From: JAADHY01 sp964428935 | GTDB lineage: Bacteria; Planctomycetota; Planctomycetia; Planctomycetales; Planctomycetaceae | Assembly (NCBI GenBank): GCA_964428935.1 | Contig: CAYSAG010000109.1 | Span: 1 to 15,119 of the forward strand | Reading direction: 5' to 3' | DNA: 15,119 nt | Shown here: in pieces, positions 1 to 5,846 of the stretch | Numbering within the stretch: position 1 is the first letter of the stretch | Layout: every line of letters begins with the position of its first letter | Made by a program: the position numbers and the translations under genes | Notes under the pieces: generated by a model | The model's database searches: none | The model's input: the letters and a program-made list of their open reading frames with translations, nothing else | What the model was told of the DNA's origin: nothing

Positions 1-173
1 CTCAAGGCCACTTTGGGAAACGCCAGAACCAGCAGCAGGAGCAGGCACGGAGTCGCCCGGCCCGCACGCCGGGCGACTGACCGGCCGCGGCGGCCAACGG
101 TCCGAGCCGCACCGACCGGACCTCCACGTTCGGCCGGCGACCCGTGCCAGATTTGAGGTGCCTCTTCGCTCAT
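1..173 (-). CDS. fliP: FliP, flagellar export gate protein, N-terminal part only
   Basis: Partial gene that runs off the left edge. The ATG at 173-171 overlaps the fliO stop (ATGA), and the frame stays open for 57 codons. The visible protein starts MSEEAPQIWHG, has an Arg-rich stretch (about residues 28-39), then a hydrophobic run CLLLLLVLAF (43-52). This fits the cleavable signal peptide that FliP, unusually among export-gate proteins, carries. The conserved FliP core lies outside the window, so the name rests on the signal-like N-terminus and on position directly after fliO, where fliP is normally found. FliP is known to form the inner-membrane export gate with FliQ and FliR. The 40-residue stretch before the hydrophobic core is long for a signal peptide; no later ATG or GTG in this frame precedes the hydrophobic core. 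A strong inverted repeat (51-78) lies within this coding start. Confidence 0.72.
   Translation of the reverse strand, partial: MSEEAPQIWHGSPAERGGPVGAARTVGRRGRSVARRAGRATPCLLLLLVLAFPKVAL
51..78. repeat. Perfect 11-bp inverted repeat inside the fliP start
   Basis: AGTCGCCCGGC (51-61) is followed by a 6-base loop (62-67) and its exact reverse complement GCCGGGCGACT (68-78). The stem is almost all G and C, so an RNA hairpin would be very stable. It lies about 95 to 122 nt into the fliP message, just before the codons for the hydrophobic segment. There is no U-tract after it, so it does not look like a simple intrinsic terminator. Codon bias for Arg and Gly in a GC-rich genome could give part of it by chance. 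Confidence 0.6.
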
Positions 174-1411
174 GCCGTGTTGGCTCGAATGGACGTGTTG
201 GTGAGAGCAGCGGTCTGGGACGGAACAGGTGTTGGTGCGGCCGTCGCGGGTGTCGGGACCCCGGACGGCCTCGACGGCGACACCGCGGGCTGCTGCGCCG
301 CGGAAGCCGTTTGGCGGGCGGCGGCCGTGGCGGAACTTCCCGTCTTCAGCACCGACGCAACTTGGTGCAAGAATTGACCGGTCGGTGTTTGTTCGCTTCG
401 ACACAGACCGGCCAACACGTCCACCTCGACCGGGTCGGTAATTTCGGCTAGCGTTCGGATTTCTCCCGGGGCAAGGCCCAGGACCAGAATTCGCGTCCCG
501 CACCGGACCAAGTGGATTGAATGTTCGCGGTCAATGGAGCGACGGCCGAGCAAGGCGACGGCTTCGTCGGAAAGTCGTGGCACGACCAACGGACTGTGTT
601 TTTTCAGCAGTCGACCGGCCACCAGAACCAGCACCACCACGGCGGTGAGAGCGGCGAGCGTTTTCCACACCGCGGCCAGTCCCGTGGTGTTCGACGAGAC
701 CGCTCCACGCTCGTCGGCTGTTCGACTGCTGTTCCGGCCGCGGTTTTCCAGCAGCAGACCGACGGTGCGGGACGGCCGAGGCAAGGGAGTGGTGTCGGGG
801 TCGGTTCGCTGAGCCGTGGCGTCGGACGCGGATGAATCTTGTCGCGAGCGGGAAAGCGGTCGGAACGTCGGGGACGTAGCTGGGCCGTTCGCCGACTGAA
901 ATGTCGGCTCGGACTCGCCGTTCGGTCGGCCTGTTGGCGTCGGAGGTTTTTCGCGTGCCGGCTGCGTTTGCCTTTGCGGCGCTGTGAAGGTTTGCCTCTG
1001 TTGTTGCTGTTGCAGTTCGGCGGCGCTCGGGACGCCCGAGCCGAGGCCCTGCGCTGGGGCAACGGAGGAGCCTCTCGCCAGGCCGTGTGGGGCTCGCTGT
1101 CCGCCCGGCGAAGCGGTCGGAGCCGGTTGCTGTTGCGGCACGGCGAAGACCGAGGCCGGCAAGCGCACGACCGGTTCCAGTTGATCGGCGGGCGGCTGAG
1201 CCTGCCCGCAGCGAGCTCCGACTACCAACAAAAGACCGAGACCGAAGGCCAGCCAGAAGGCGTGGCTCTTGAGCCGGCGGACTGCCAAAGCCTCGGGACG
1301 GACAGTCCACGGAAGGACGCCCGTCGGTGACCGAACGCCAATTGGCTGGCGTGCGAGCGCGTCCACGCGCTGGCGACCTTTTCCGGGTGAGCTTGTGCGG
1401 TGCCGTTTCAT
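170..1411 (-). CDS. fliO: FliO, flagellar export apparatus assembly protein
   Basis: FliO is a bitopic membrane protein that helps assemble the FliP ring of the export gate. From the ATG at 1411 the protein has 413 residues, longer than most FliO proteins. A signal-like hydrophobic segment (about 51-67, ending in GQAQ) is followed by a long low-complexity Pro/Gln/Arg/Ser-rich stretch to about 245. Then come a second membrane helix (about 251-268, VVVLVLVAGRLL) and the typical FliO cytoplasmic domain to about 340, with VVPRLSDEAVALLGRRSI and RILVLGLAPGEIRTLAEI. The tail is disordered. The start is uncertain. ATG 1411 lacks a clear Shine-Dalgarno. The frame extends upstream to an ATG at 1582 with no better signal. 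A TTG at 1288 would give a compact signal peptide directly (AVRRLKSHAFWLAFG). The stop overlaps the fliP start by ATGA, implying coupled translation. Confidence 0.85.
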   Translation of the reverse strand: MKRHRTSSPGKGRQRVDALARQPIGVRSPTGVLPWTVRPEALAVRRLKSHAFWLAFGLGLLLVVGARCGQAQPPADQLEPVVRLPASVFAVPQQQPAPTASPGGQRAPHGLARGSSVAPAQGLGSGVPSAAELQQQQQRQTFTAPQRQTQPAREKPPTPTGRPNGESEPTFQSANGPATSPTFRPLSRSRQDSSASDATAQRTDPDTTPLPRPSRTVGLLLENRGRNSSRTADERGAVSSNTTGLAAVWKTLAALTAVVVLVLVAGRLLKKHSPLVVPRLSDEAVALLGRRSIDREHSIHLVRCGTRILVLGLAPGEIRTLAEITDPVEVDVLAGLCRSEQTPTGQFLHQVASVLKTGSSATAAARQTASAAQQPAVSPSRPSGVPTPATAAPTPVPSQTAALTNTSIRANTA

Positions 1412-1644
1412 TTTTTCGATTTGGTGAGGGGAGAGCACGAGGGCTGGCGAGCAGTCGGACTCGAACCAAAACGCCGACCGTTCGCCGCTGGATTGAAACT
1501 TGTGGTCGACTGCTTGCGGAAGGCGGTCAGACGGACGACGGCGCCGCGTCGTGGGGTCCGCCATTTGTCGTCGCCACGACATGACGTCGACCGGTGCGGC
1601 TGGGTTTTCGGTGAGTTGTCGAGAGGAATTGAAGAAGGGGCTGG
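1412..1644. other. Gap between fliN and fliO, no gene seen
   Basis: 233 bp between the fliN stop and the chosen fliO start. The fliO frame stays open up to 1582 here, but the Arg/Ser/Pro-rich translation resembles no known domain, so I leave it non-coding. An imperfect 11-bp inverted repeat (1447-1457 with 1507-1517) encloses a sequence reading GGTTCGAGTCC on the minus strand, which looks like a tRNA T-loop but has no matching D arm or anticodon stem. Confidence 0.5.
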
Positions 1645-2301
1645 CTAGACGTCCGGAGGCAGGATTTCCGCCACCCGGACGCAGAAATTGTCGTTCAGGA
1701 CGAGTACTTCGCCACGAGCGACCAGCCGGCCGTTGACCACGATGTCGACCGGGTCGCCGGCCAGTTTGTCGAGCGGAACGATGGAACCTTCGCGTAGTTT
1801 GAGGACTTCCTCGATGAGCAGCTCGGTTCGTCCCAGTTCAATGCACACGTCCAGTTCGACGTCTCGAATGGCGTCGACGTCGATCTGTCCGTCGTCCTCC
1901 TGTTCCGCCCGGTCGAACTCGGGGAACTGGTAGGGAGTGGCCTGGTCGGTTGGGCCCGAGGCGTCCAGGTGAGGCGAAAGGGCCGCCTGCAGGTCGGCCT
2001 CGGCTTGGTTCAGCAGTTGCTCGGCCGTTGCCGGCGTGCGCACGTCGGGTTGCGAACGGGGCGAGGCCGAAGGGGGCTGGTGGCCGGAGCTGGCCGCAGA
2101 AGGCGGCGGTTGGGCCGCGGACGGGCTGGCGCCCCGCGCGGCGTCGGAGGGCGAGGAGCCGGTGGACGCGGCGTCCGCGGACGAAGCGTTGGCCGACGGT
2201 GCCGAATCGGCCGCACCCGTCCCACCGCCGGACGGCTCTCCTCCGGCGTCTAGCAGGCTGTCGATGTCTTCCGGGTTGAGCAGGTCGTCGTTGTCGGGCA
2301 C
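1645..2301 (-). CDS. fliN: FliN, flagellar switch (C-ring) protein with FliM-like N-terminal peptide
   Basis: FliN forms the base of the cytoplasmic C-ring, which switches rotation and docks the FliH-FliI export ATPase. From the GTG at 2301 it has 218 residues. The C-terminal 74 (about 145-218) are a full SpoA/FliN domain: ELGRTELLIEEVLKL, GSIVPLDKLAGDPVDIVVNG and ARGEVLVLNDNFCVRVAEI. In front is a long Ala/Ser/Pro-rich linker. The extreme N-terminus reads LLNPEDIDSLLDAGG, close to the LSQxEIDALL CheY-binding peptide known from FliM and Bacillus FliY. I chose GTG 2301 because GAGGAGG lies 7 nt upstream; a TTG at 2322 would put this site inside the gene. fliM, normally next to fliN in this gene order, is not present between fliL and fliN. 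Confidence 0.95.
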   Translation of the reverse strand: MPDNDDLLNPEDIDSLLDAGGEPSGGGTGAADSAPSANASSADAASTGSSPSDAARGASPSAAQPPPSAASSGHQPPSASPRSQPDVRTPATAEQLLNQAEADLQAALSPHLDASGPTDQATPYQFPEFDRAEQEDDGQIDVDAIRDVELDVCIELGRTELLIEEVLKLREGSIVPLDKLAGDPVDIVVNGRLVARGEVLVLNDNFCVRVAEILPPDV

Positions 2302-2308
2302 GTGTGAG

Positions 2309-2315
2309 CCTCCTC
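2309..2315 (-). promoter_or_regulatory. Ribosome binding site of fliN
   Basis: GAGGAGG on the minus strand, 7 nt before the GTG at 2301. It is among the strongest Shine-Dalgarno matches in the window, and it fixes the fliN start at a GTG. Confidence 0.85.
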
Positions 2316-2406
2316 TTGTCAACAGGCTCGGGGCGGACAGAGCCGCTCGCGGCGAGCGTGGGGTCGCCGGTCTTACCGCCGGGCCGCGGCCGTTCGTCCG
2401 CGCTGG

Positions 2407-2973
2407 TCACTGTTCAATGATTTTGAAGTCGCTGATGATGGCCTCGACAACGTAACTGCGGCGAAGCACCTTGTTGATGCGTTCACGAATGAGCCGCTTG
2501 AAGGTGGTCAGGGCGGGGTCGTTCAGCTCTTCGATGCTGGCGCTGCGAGCCACTTCGACCACCGCCTCTCGGACTCGGGCCTTGTGCGTCTTGTTGGCCG
2601 CGTTGTCGAAGTCGATCTCTTGACCTTTGGCCACCAGAGCGGACAGCTTGAAGGAAATGTGAATGACCACGTCACTGGCGGCCTGAGTGTTCGTAACGTT
2701 GAACGTGTCGATGTCGACTTCGGCGAACTGGTCTTCTGGCTTTTCGGCTTCGGTTTCGGTCGTGTCGGCCGCCTTTTGCGAGTCGGGTTCCCGGGCTGGA
2801 GGTGTTCCGATTCCCAGCATGTAGAAAACGGCCGCTTCGGCGACCATGACGAATGCGATCAAGCCGGCCACCAAAAGGATGTTTCGTTTGCCGGTCGATT
2901 TGGCGGCCGGCGCGGCCTGCGGGTCAGGTGGTGTGGGAGGGGATTCGGGAGTCGTCGGCGCATCCGTGGCCAT
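2407..2973 (-). CDS. fliL: FliL, stator-associated flagellar basal body protein
   Basis: FliL is a single-pass inner membrane protein that surrounds or supports the MotA-MotB stator and affects torque. From the ATG at 2973 it has 188 residues: a Pro/Ala-rich cytoplasmic N-terminus (1-27), Lys/Arg just before the membrane, one helix (about 31-53, NILLVAGLIAFVMVAEAAVF), an acidic linker, then the periplasmic FliL domain (about 83-188). The domain ends with LIRERINKVLRRSYVVEAIISDFKIIEQ-type sequence, typical of the family. GGAAGG 7 nt upstream supports ATG 2973 over a TTG at 2994. It follows motA-motB in transcription order, as expected for a stator partner. The first codons are part of the 55-bp segment repeated across the assembly gap; joining the pieces leaves the gene unchanged. 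Confidence 0.95.
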   Translation of the reverse strand: MATDAPTTPESPPTPPDPQAAPAAKSTGKRNILLVAGLIAFVMVAEAAVFYMLGIGTPPAREPDSQKAADTTETEAEKPEDQFAEVDIDTFNVTNTQAASDVVIHISFKLSALVAKGQEIDFDNAANKTHKARVREAVVEVARSASIEELNDPALTTFKRLIRERINKVLRRSYVVEAIISDFKIIEQ

Positions 2974-2980
2974 GGCTGTG

Positions 2981-2986
2981 CCTTCC
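2981..2986 (-). promoter_or_regulatory. Ribosome binding site of fliL
   Basis: GGAAGG on the minus strand, 7 nt before the ATG at 2973. It selects this ATG over the in-frame TTG at 2994. Confidence 0.65.
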
Positions 2987-3009
2987 GCTAGCAAGAACGG
3001 GTCACCGCA

Positions 3010-3109
3010 NNNNNNNNNNNNNNNNNNNNNNNNNNNNNNNNNNNNNNNNNNNNNNNNNNNNNNNNNNNNNNNNNNNNNNNNNNNNNNNNNNNNNNNNNNN
3101 NNNNNNNNN
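3010..3109. other. Scaffold gap of 100 Ns, probably zero real length
   Basis: Exactly 100 Ns, the conventional placeholder for a gap of unknown size. Because its flanks are the same 55 bases, the true distance is probably minus 55, meaning an overlap. It lies just upstream of the fliL start and does not interrupt any gene. Confidence 0.95.
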
Positions 3110-3280
3110 TCGGCGCATCCGTGGCCATGGCTGTGCCTTCCGCTAGCAAGAACGGGTCACCGCAAGTCTGTGCAACGAACCTTTGGGTTTGCCCTCGGAG
3201 ACGCTCGTTCGGTTCCTCGGCGTTGTCTCAGTTAGGCCCTCATTTGGCCGAAAAGCGTCAACAACGTTTGCGTTTTTTCC

Positions 3281-3354
3281 GGAGGGACGCGCTCCGTCGC
3301 GTCCCGCGTCCCGATTTCCGAACCAACCGCGGCCACGACGGAGCGTGGCCCTCC
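3281..3354. repeat. Inverted pair of REP-like hairpins (BIME-like element)
   Basis: On the plus strand: GGAG (3281-3284), stem GGACGCG (3285-3291), loop CTCCGT (3292-3297), stem CGCGTCC (3298-3304). On the minus strand: GGAG (3354-3351), stem GGCCACG (3350-3344), the same loop CTCCGT, stem CGTGGCC (3337-3331). The two units face each other across a 26-bp spacer. Their stems differ at two positions, and both changes are compensated on the other arm, so the fold itself has been conserved. A GGAG or GTAG tetranucleotide at the foot of a hairpin is the known mark of REP sequences mobilised by REP-associated tyrosine transposases (RAYTs, Y1 family). No RAYT gene lies in the window. Confidence 0.8.
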
Positions 3355-3473
3355 GCTGCGGCGCCCGGCGGGATGCCAAGGGCAGAGCCTTCGGGCAGAG
3401 TCTCCGTGCGCCGAGATGCACGCAACATCCGCACATGATTTGAAAGCCGCGACTTGTCACGTTCTTCCCGGTT

Positions 3474-3500
3474 GTGGAGCAAGCAGGATGCTTGCTCTAC
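3474..3500. repeat. Third hairpin repeat, GTAG-type REP-like
   Basis: GTGGAGCAAGC (3474-3484), loop AGGAT (3485-3489), GCTTGCTCTAC (3490-3500): an 11-bp stem with one G-T wobble. Read on the minus strand it starts GTAG, then AGCAAGC, loop ATCCT, GCTTGCT. Its sequence is unrelated to the pair at 3281-3354, so it would be a second REP family. It lies 106 bp downstream of the motB stop and could also end or protect the motB message, but it has no U-tract. Confidence 0.7.
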
Positions 3501-3605
3501 GCCAAGTCCGCAGGACGCAAGATGAGCTCGAACAAACCAAGAACCGCGCTCCAACCGGTTACGCCGCTCCGCCGTTTCGAACGAACCGACGAAAAGCGGC
3601 TGCCG

Positions 3606-4370
3606 TCAAGGGACCGCCTGAAGGTCAGTGGACTTGCGAGTCGGAGAGGACTTCGTCTTAAGCTGGGAGGGGGATATATACGAATCAATGACAAATACGT
3701 CAACCCGATGATTCTGGCTGAAGACGTCGGGCCGCTTGGTGATTCTCCACGGTTCCGAGGCGCCCACGGCGCTGACGTAGAGGCGTTCGGGCGCGATGCC
3801 CTTTTTCATGAGGTACTCGGCGACGTTTCGAGCCCGTGCGTACGACAGGTCGGTCGGGTCTCGGTAAGGAGAGCCCGGCGGCAATGGCTCGGGCGTGGCG
3901 TGTCCGCGCACGACGATCTTGTTCGGCTTGTGTTTGATGACGCGGGTGATGACGTCGAGGCGGGCTTTCAGGTCGTCACTCAGTTCGGCTCCGAAGCGTG
4001 GAAAAATGGCCGGTCCGCCGAGGGTAATGATGGTTCCGTGATTGATTCGTCGAACCGCCGTAAACGCTCCACCCGGTCCTTTGGCTTGTCTGCTGCGTCG
4101 CTTTGTGCCTCCCTCCATCCGCTGCCCTTCAGAACGCAGAAAACGGTAGGCGCTGCTCGTCTGGAGCGAGCGACCAAAGATGCCTGTGATCCCGGCACCC
4201 GGACCAAACCGCTGGCGGATGGCATCCATCATGGCGCGGTTTCGCCCGTCCTCTTTCAGCTCGCTCATCGAGACAAGCATGATGAAAAAGGTCAGCAACA
4301 GCGACATCATGTCGCCGTAGGTGACGACCCATTCGGGTACGCCGTGACCTTCCTCTTCCACGTCGGCCAT
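3606..4370 (-). CDS. motB: MotB, flagellar stator protein
   Basis: MotB pairs with MotA to form the ion channel of the stator and anchors it to peptidoglycan. The 254-residue protein starts MADVEEEGHGVPEWVVTYGD. The single membrane helix (about 17-36) carries the ion-binding Asp at residue 20 in the YGDMMSLLLTFF motif. The C-terminal OmpA-like domain (about 110-228) shows IVVRGH, DLSYARARNVAEYLMKKGI with the peptidoglycan-contacting Arg at 179, and NHRVDVFV. The usual GHTDN is GHATP here (156-160), so the Asp that often contacts diaminopimelate is missing. AGGAG lies 7 nt before the ATG. The gene follows motA after 279 bp, unusually far for a stator pair. Confidence 0.96.
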   Translation of the reverse strand: MADVEEEGHGVPEWVVTYGDMMSLLLTFFIMLVSMSELKEDGRNRAMMDAIRQRFGPGAGITGIFGRSLQTSSAYRFLRSEGQRMEGGTKRRSRQAKGPGGAFTAVRRINHGTIITLGGPAIFPRFGAELSDDLKARLDVITRVIKHKPNKIVVRGHATPEPLPPGSPYRDPTDLSYARARNVAEYLMKKGIAPERLYVSAVGASEPWRITKRPDVFSQNHRVDVFVIDSYISPSQLKTKSSPTRKSTDLQAVP

Positions 4371-4649
4371 GGTTCGTCTCCTGAGGGAGCAGTTCGTTCT
4401 GCTGCAGGAACGGCCGCGACTTGCGGACGCATGAAGTCTTTGGTCGAGCCTGTCCGGGGACTGGCCGACCGGTGCGGCCCACTTTCGACGGCCGGTCCGC
4501 CGAACGGGTCCGGCAGTTCCGCTTGGAGCCGGACACCGGATGTCAGCGCTTTACGGGCCGTGCCGCCGGTGCGTACCGATTCGTCCGGTGACTCGGGCGT
4601 TGGGTGCGTGCCGCTTCGACTGCCGATGTCGACCGCGCGGCGATCGTGT
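4371..4649. other. Gap between motA and motB, no gene seen
   Basis: 279 bp between the motA stop and the motB start. Only antisense and out-of-frame shadows are open here; none resembles a protein. Apart from the motB ribosome site (CTCCT on the plus strand at 4378-4382) I see no clear hairpin or promoter. motA and motB are normally adjacent or overlapping, so the spacing itself is the notable point. Confidence 0.5.
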
Positions 4650-5426
4650 CTAGGCAGCCTTCGCTTGCTCCTCCCGCTCCGACTTCGGCAAGCAGATCTT
4701 CAGTTTCTGTTCCAGGACTCGCGGGTTGTCGCCCTCTTGAATGGCGAGCAGCCCGCGCAGGATGATCTCTCTCACCTCCAGTTCCCGTTTGCTGTAAAAG
4801 CCCAGTTTGTCGGCGAACGGGAGGAAAATGAGGTTGGCGACGATGGCTCCGTACAACGTCGTGATCAACGCCACTGCCATGCCGGGACCGATGGCTTCGG
4901 GATCGTCCATGTTTCCCAGCATGATGATCAGTCCGATCAGCGTGCCGATCATGCCGAAGGCAGGCGCGTAGCGTCCCAAGGTTTCCATGAGCGACTTGCC
5001 GGTCTTGTGGCGTTGAGCCACCGCCTCCATTTCGCTCCGCAAGATCTTTTCCATCAGCTCGGCGTCCGTCCCGTCGACGGCCATTTGGATGCCAAGCAAC
5101 AGGAACGGGTCTTCGATTTCCTGGGTCTTGCTCTCTAGAGCCAGGACACCGTCGCGGCGAGCGATCTCGGCACACTCGACCAATTGCTTGATCACCGGCT
5201 TGGCATCTGGCGTGTCGGGTTTGAAGATCTTCTTGAGCACTTTGGGGAATTGCAGGAGCGTTTTGAGAGGAAAGGCGATGCACGAGGCGGCAATGGCTCC
5301 ACCGACCACCACCGCCATGGACGGGTAGTCGATGAAAGCCCCCAGGCTTGCTCCTGGCGCCAGCATGATCGACAGGAGCAGCAGGCTGATCCCCATTGCC
5401 AAGCCGCCGACGCTTGCCTTGTCCAT
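4650..5426 (-). CDS. motA: MotA, flagellar stator protein
   Basis: MotA forms the pentameric ring that turns around MotB and pushes on FliG. The 258 residues show four membrane segments at about 8-24, 34-53, 154-171 and 183-205. The large cytoplasmic loop contains EIARRDGVLALE, in which Arg90 and Glu98 match the charged residues known to contact FliG. The channel prolines are present in YAPAFGMIGTLIG (Pro155) and LIFLPFADKL (Pro203). Length and layout are normal for the MotA/PomA family. The Shine-Dalgarno is weak. The gene lies between flbD and motB; this flbD-motA-motB-fliL order is known from clostridial-type flagellar operons. The ion used (proton or sodium) cannot be told from sequence alone. 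Confidence 0.97.
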   Translation of the reverse strand: MDKASVGGLAMGISLLLLSIMLAPGASLGAFIDYPSMAVVVGGAIAASCIAFPLKTLLQFPKVLKKIFKPDTPDAKPVIKQLVECAEIARRDGVLALESKTQEIEDPFLLLGIQMAVDGTDAELMEKILRSEMEAVAQRHKTGKSLMETLGRYAPAFGMIGTLIGLIIMLGNMDDPEAIGPGMAVALITTLYGAIVANLIFLPFADKLGFYSKRELEVREIILRGLLAIQEGDNPRVLEQKLKICLPKSEREEQAKAA

Positions 5427-5555
5427 TCCGGGGTCCGTCCTCGGGTACTAGCCTTCCTGTTTCGCGCAGTCGCCTTGTACGGGTTGTCGAAGCCGGTCGA
5501 CGAGATCCATTCCGGTGCGGCCGCACGGCCACTGGCCGCCACTCGTTGACCCGGT

Positions 5556-5756
5556 TCACCGGACCATTTCGGCGTACGCCCTTTCGGCTCGCCGGTAAGC
5601 CAGAATTCTACGAACCACTTCCTCGACCGATTCTTTGACGATCAATCGTTCGTTCGTCGTCAGCGTGATGAACGTGTCCGGCCGACTTTCGACGAGCCGG
5701 ATGAGGTCGGCATTGAGCACGAATTGCTCACCGTTCAGCCGGCTCAACTTAATCAT
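5556..5756 (-). CDS. flbD: FlbD (SwrD-type) small flagellar protein
   Basis: A 66-residue protein with the full family pattern: IKLSRLNGEQFVLNADLIR, then SRPDTFITLTTNERLIVKESVEEVVRRI. It matches the small FlbD/YlzI/SwrD family, not the NtrC-like regulator also called FlbD in Caulobacter. In Bacillus, SwrD is needed for full motor torque; the molecular role is unclear. No membrane segment or signal is visible. The location between flgE and the stator genes is the normal one for this family. GAGGG lies about 7 nt before the ATG. It is separated from motA by 129 bp. Confidence 0.93.
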   Translation of the reverse strand: MIKLSRLNGEQFVLNADLIRLVESRPDTFITLTTNERLIVKESVEEVVRRILAYRRAERAYAEMVR

Positions 5757-5846
5757 GTTCTGCCCTCGTCACGTCTGGACGTGGTTGTTTACCAAGCTGG
5801 CTCTTCCCGGCCGTTCGCTGACGGAACGGCCGCGGCCCAAAACGAG

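Larger units (their letters stand above)
2955..3164 (+). repeat. 55-bp exact direct repeat on both sides of the N run (assembly overlap)
   Basis: Bases 2955-3009, ending in GGGTCACCGCA, recur exactly at 3110-3164. The copies abut the N run on each side. A perfect repeat ending precisely at both edges of a scaffold gap is the signature of two contigs sharing their terminal k-mer; 55 is a common de Bruijn k-mer length. Biologically there is most likely one copy, and the sequence continues from 3009 directly to 3165. Confidence 0.92.
3165..3605. other. Non-coding gap between motB and fliL, rich in hairpin repeats
   Basis: About 440 bp between the fliL upstream region and the motB stop. Open frames here translate to repeat-derived sequence such as EGHAPSWPR, RGTRRSASLR and EQASCLL, which I recognise as spurious products of short planctomycete intergenic palindromes. 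The stretch holds an inverted pair of REP-like hairpins (3281-3354) and a separate hairpin (3474-3500). Between them are a GGGCAGAG direct repeat (near 3380-3400) and a weak CGTGC/GCACG stem near 3405-3422. No gene is supported. Confidence 0.75.

Noticed and set aside
130..155. TGGCACG on the minus strand, a possible sigma-54 -24 element before fliP
   Set aside because: No TTGC element at the right distance, and it lies within the fliP coding start.
1447..1517. tRNA-like segment on the minus strand (GGTTCGAGTCC followed by GCTCGCCA, with an 11-bp end stem)
   Set aside because: The T-arm is only partly paired, and no D arm with GG in its loop or anticodon stem can be drawn; one end-stem pair is mismatched on this strand.
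3143..3554. Two small minus-strand frames of about 100 codons between fliL and motB
   Set aside because: Their translations are made of the REP-like hairpins (EGHAPSWPR, EQASCLL) and have no start signals or domain.
3474..5138. 554-codon open frame on the plus strand
   Set aside because: It runs antisense through motA and motB and starts in a hairpin repeat; its translation resembles no protein.
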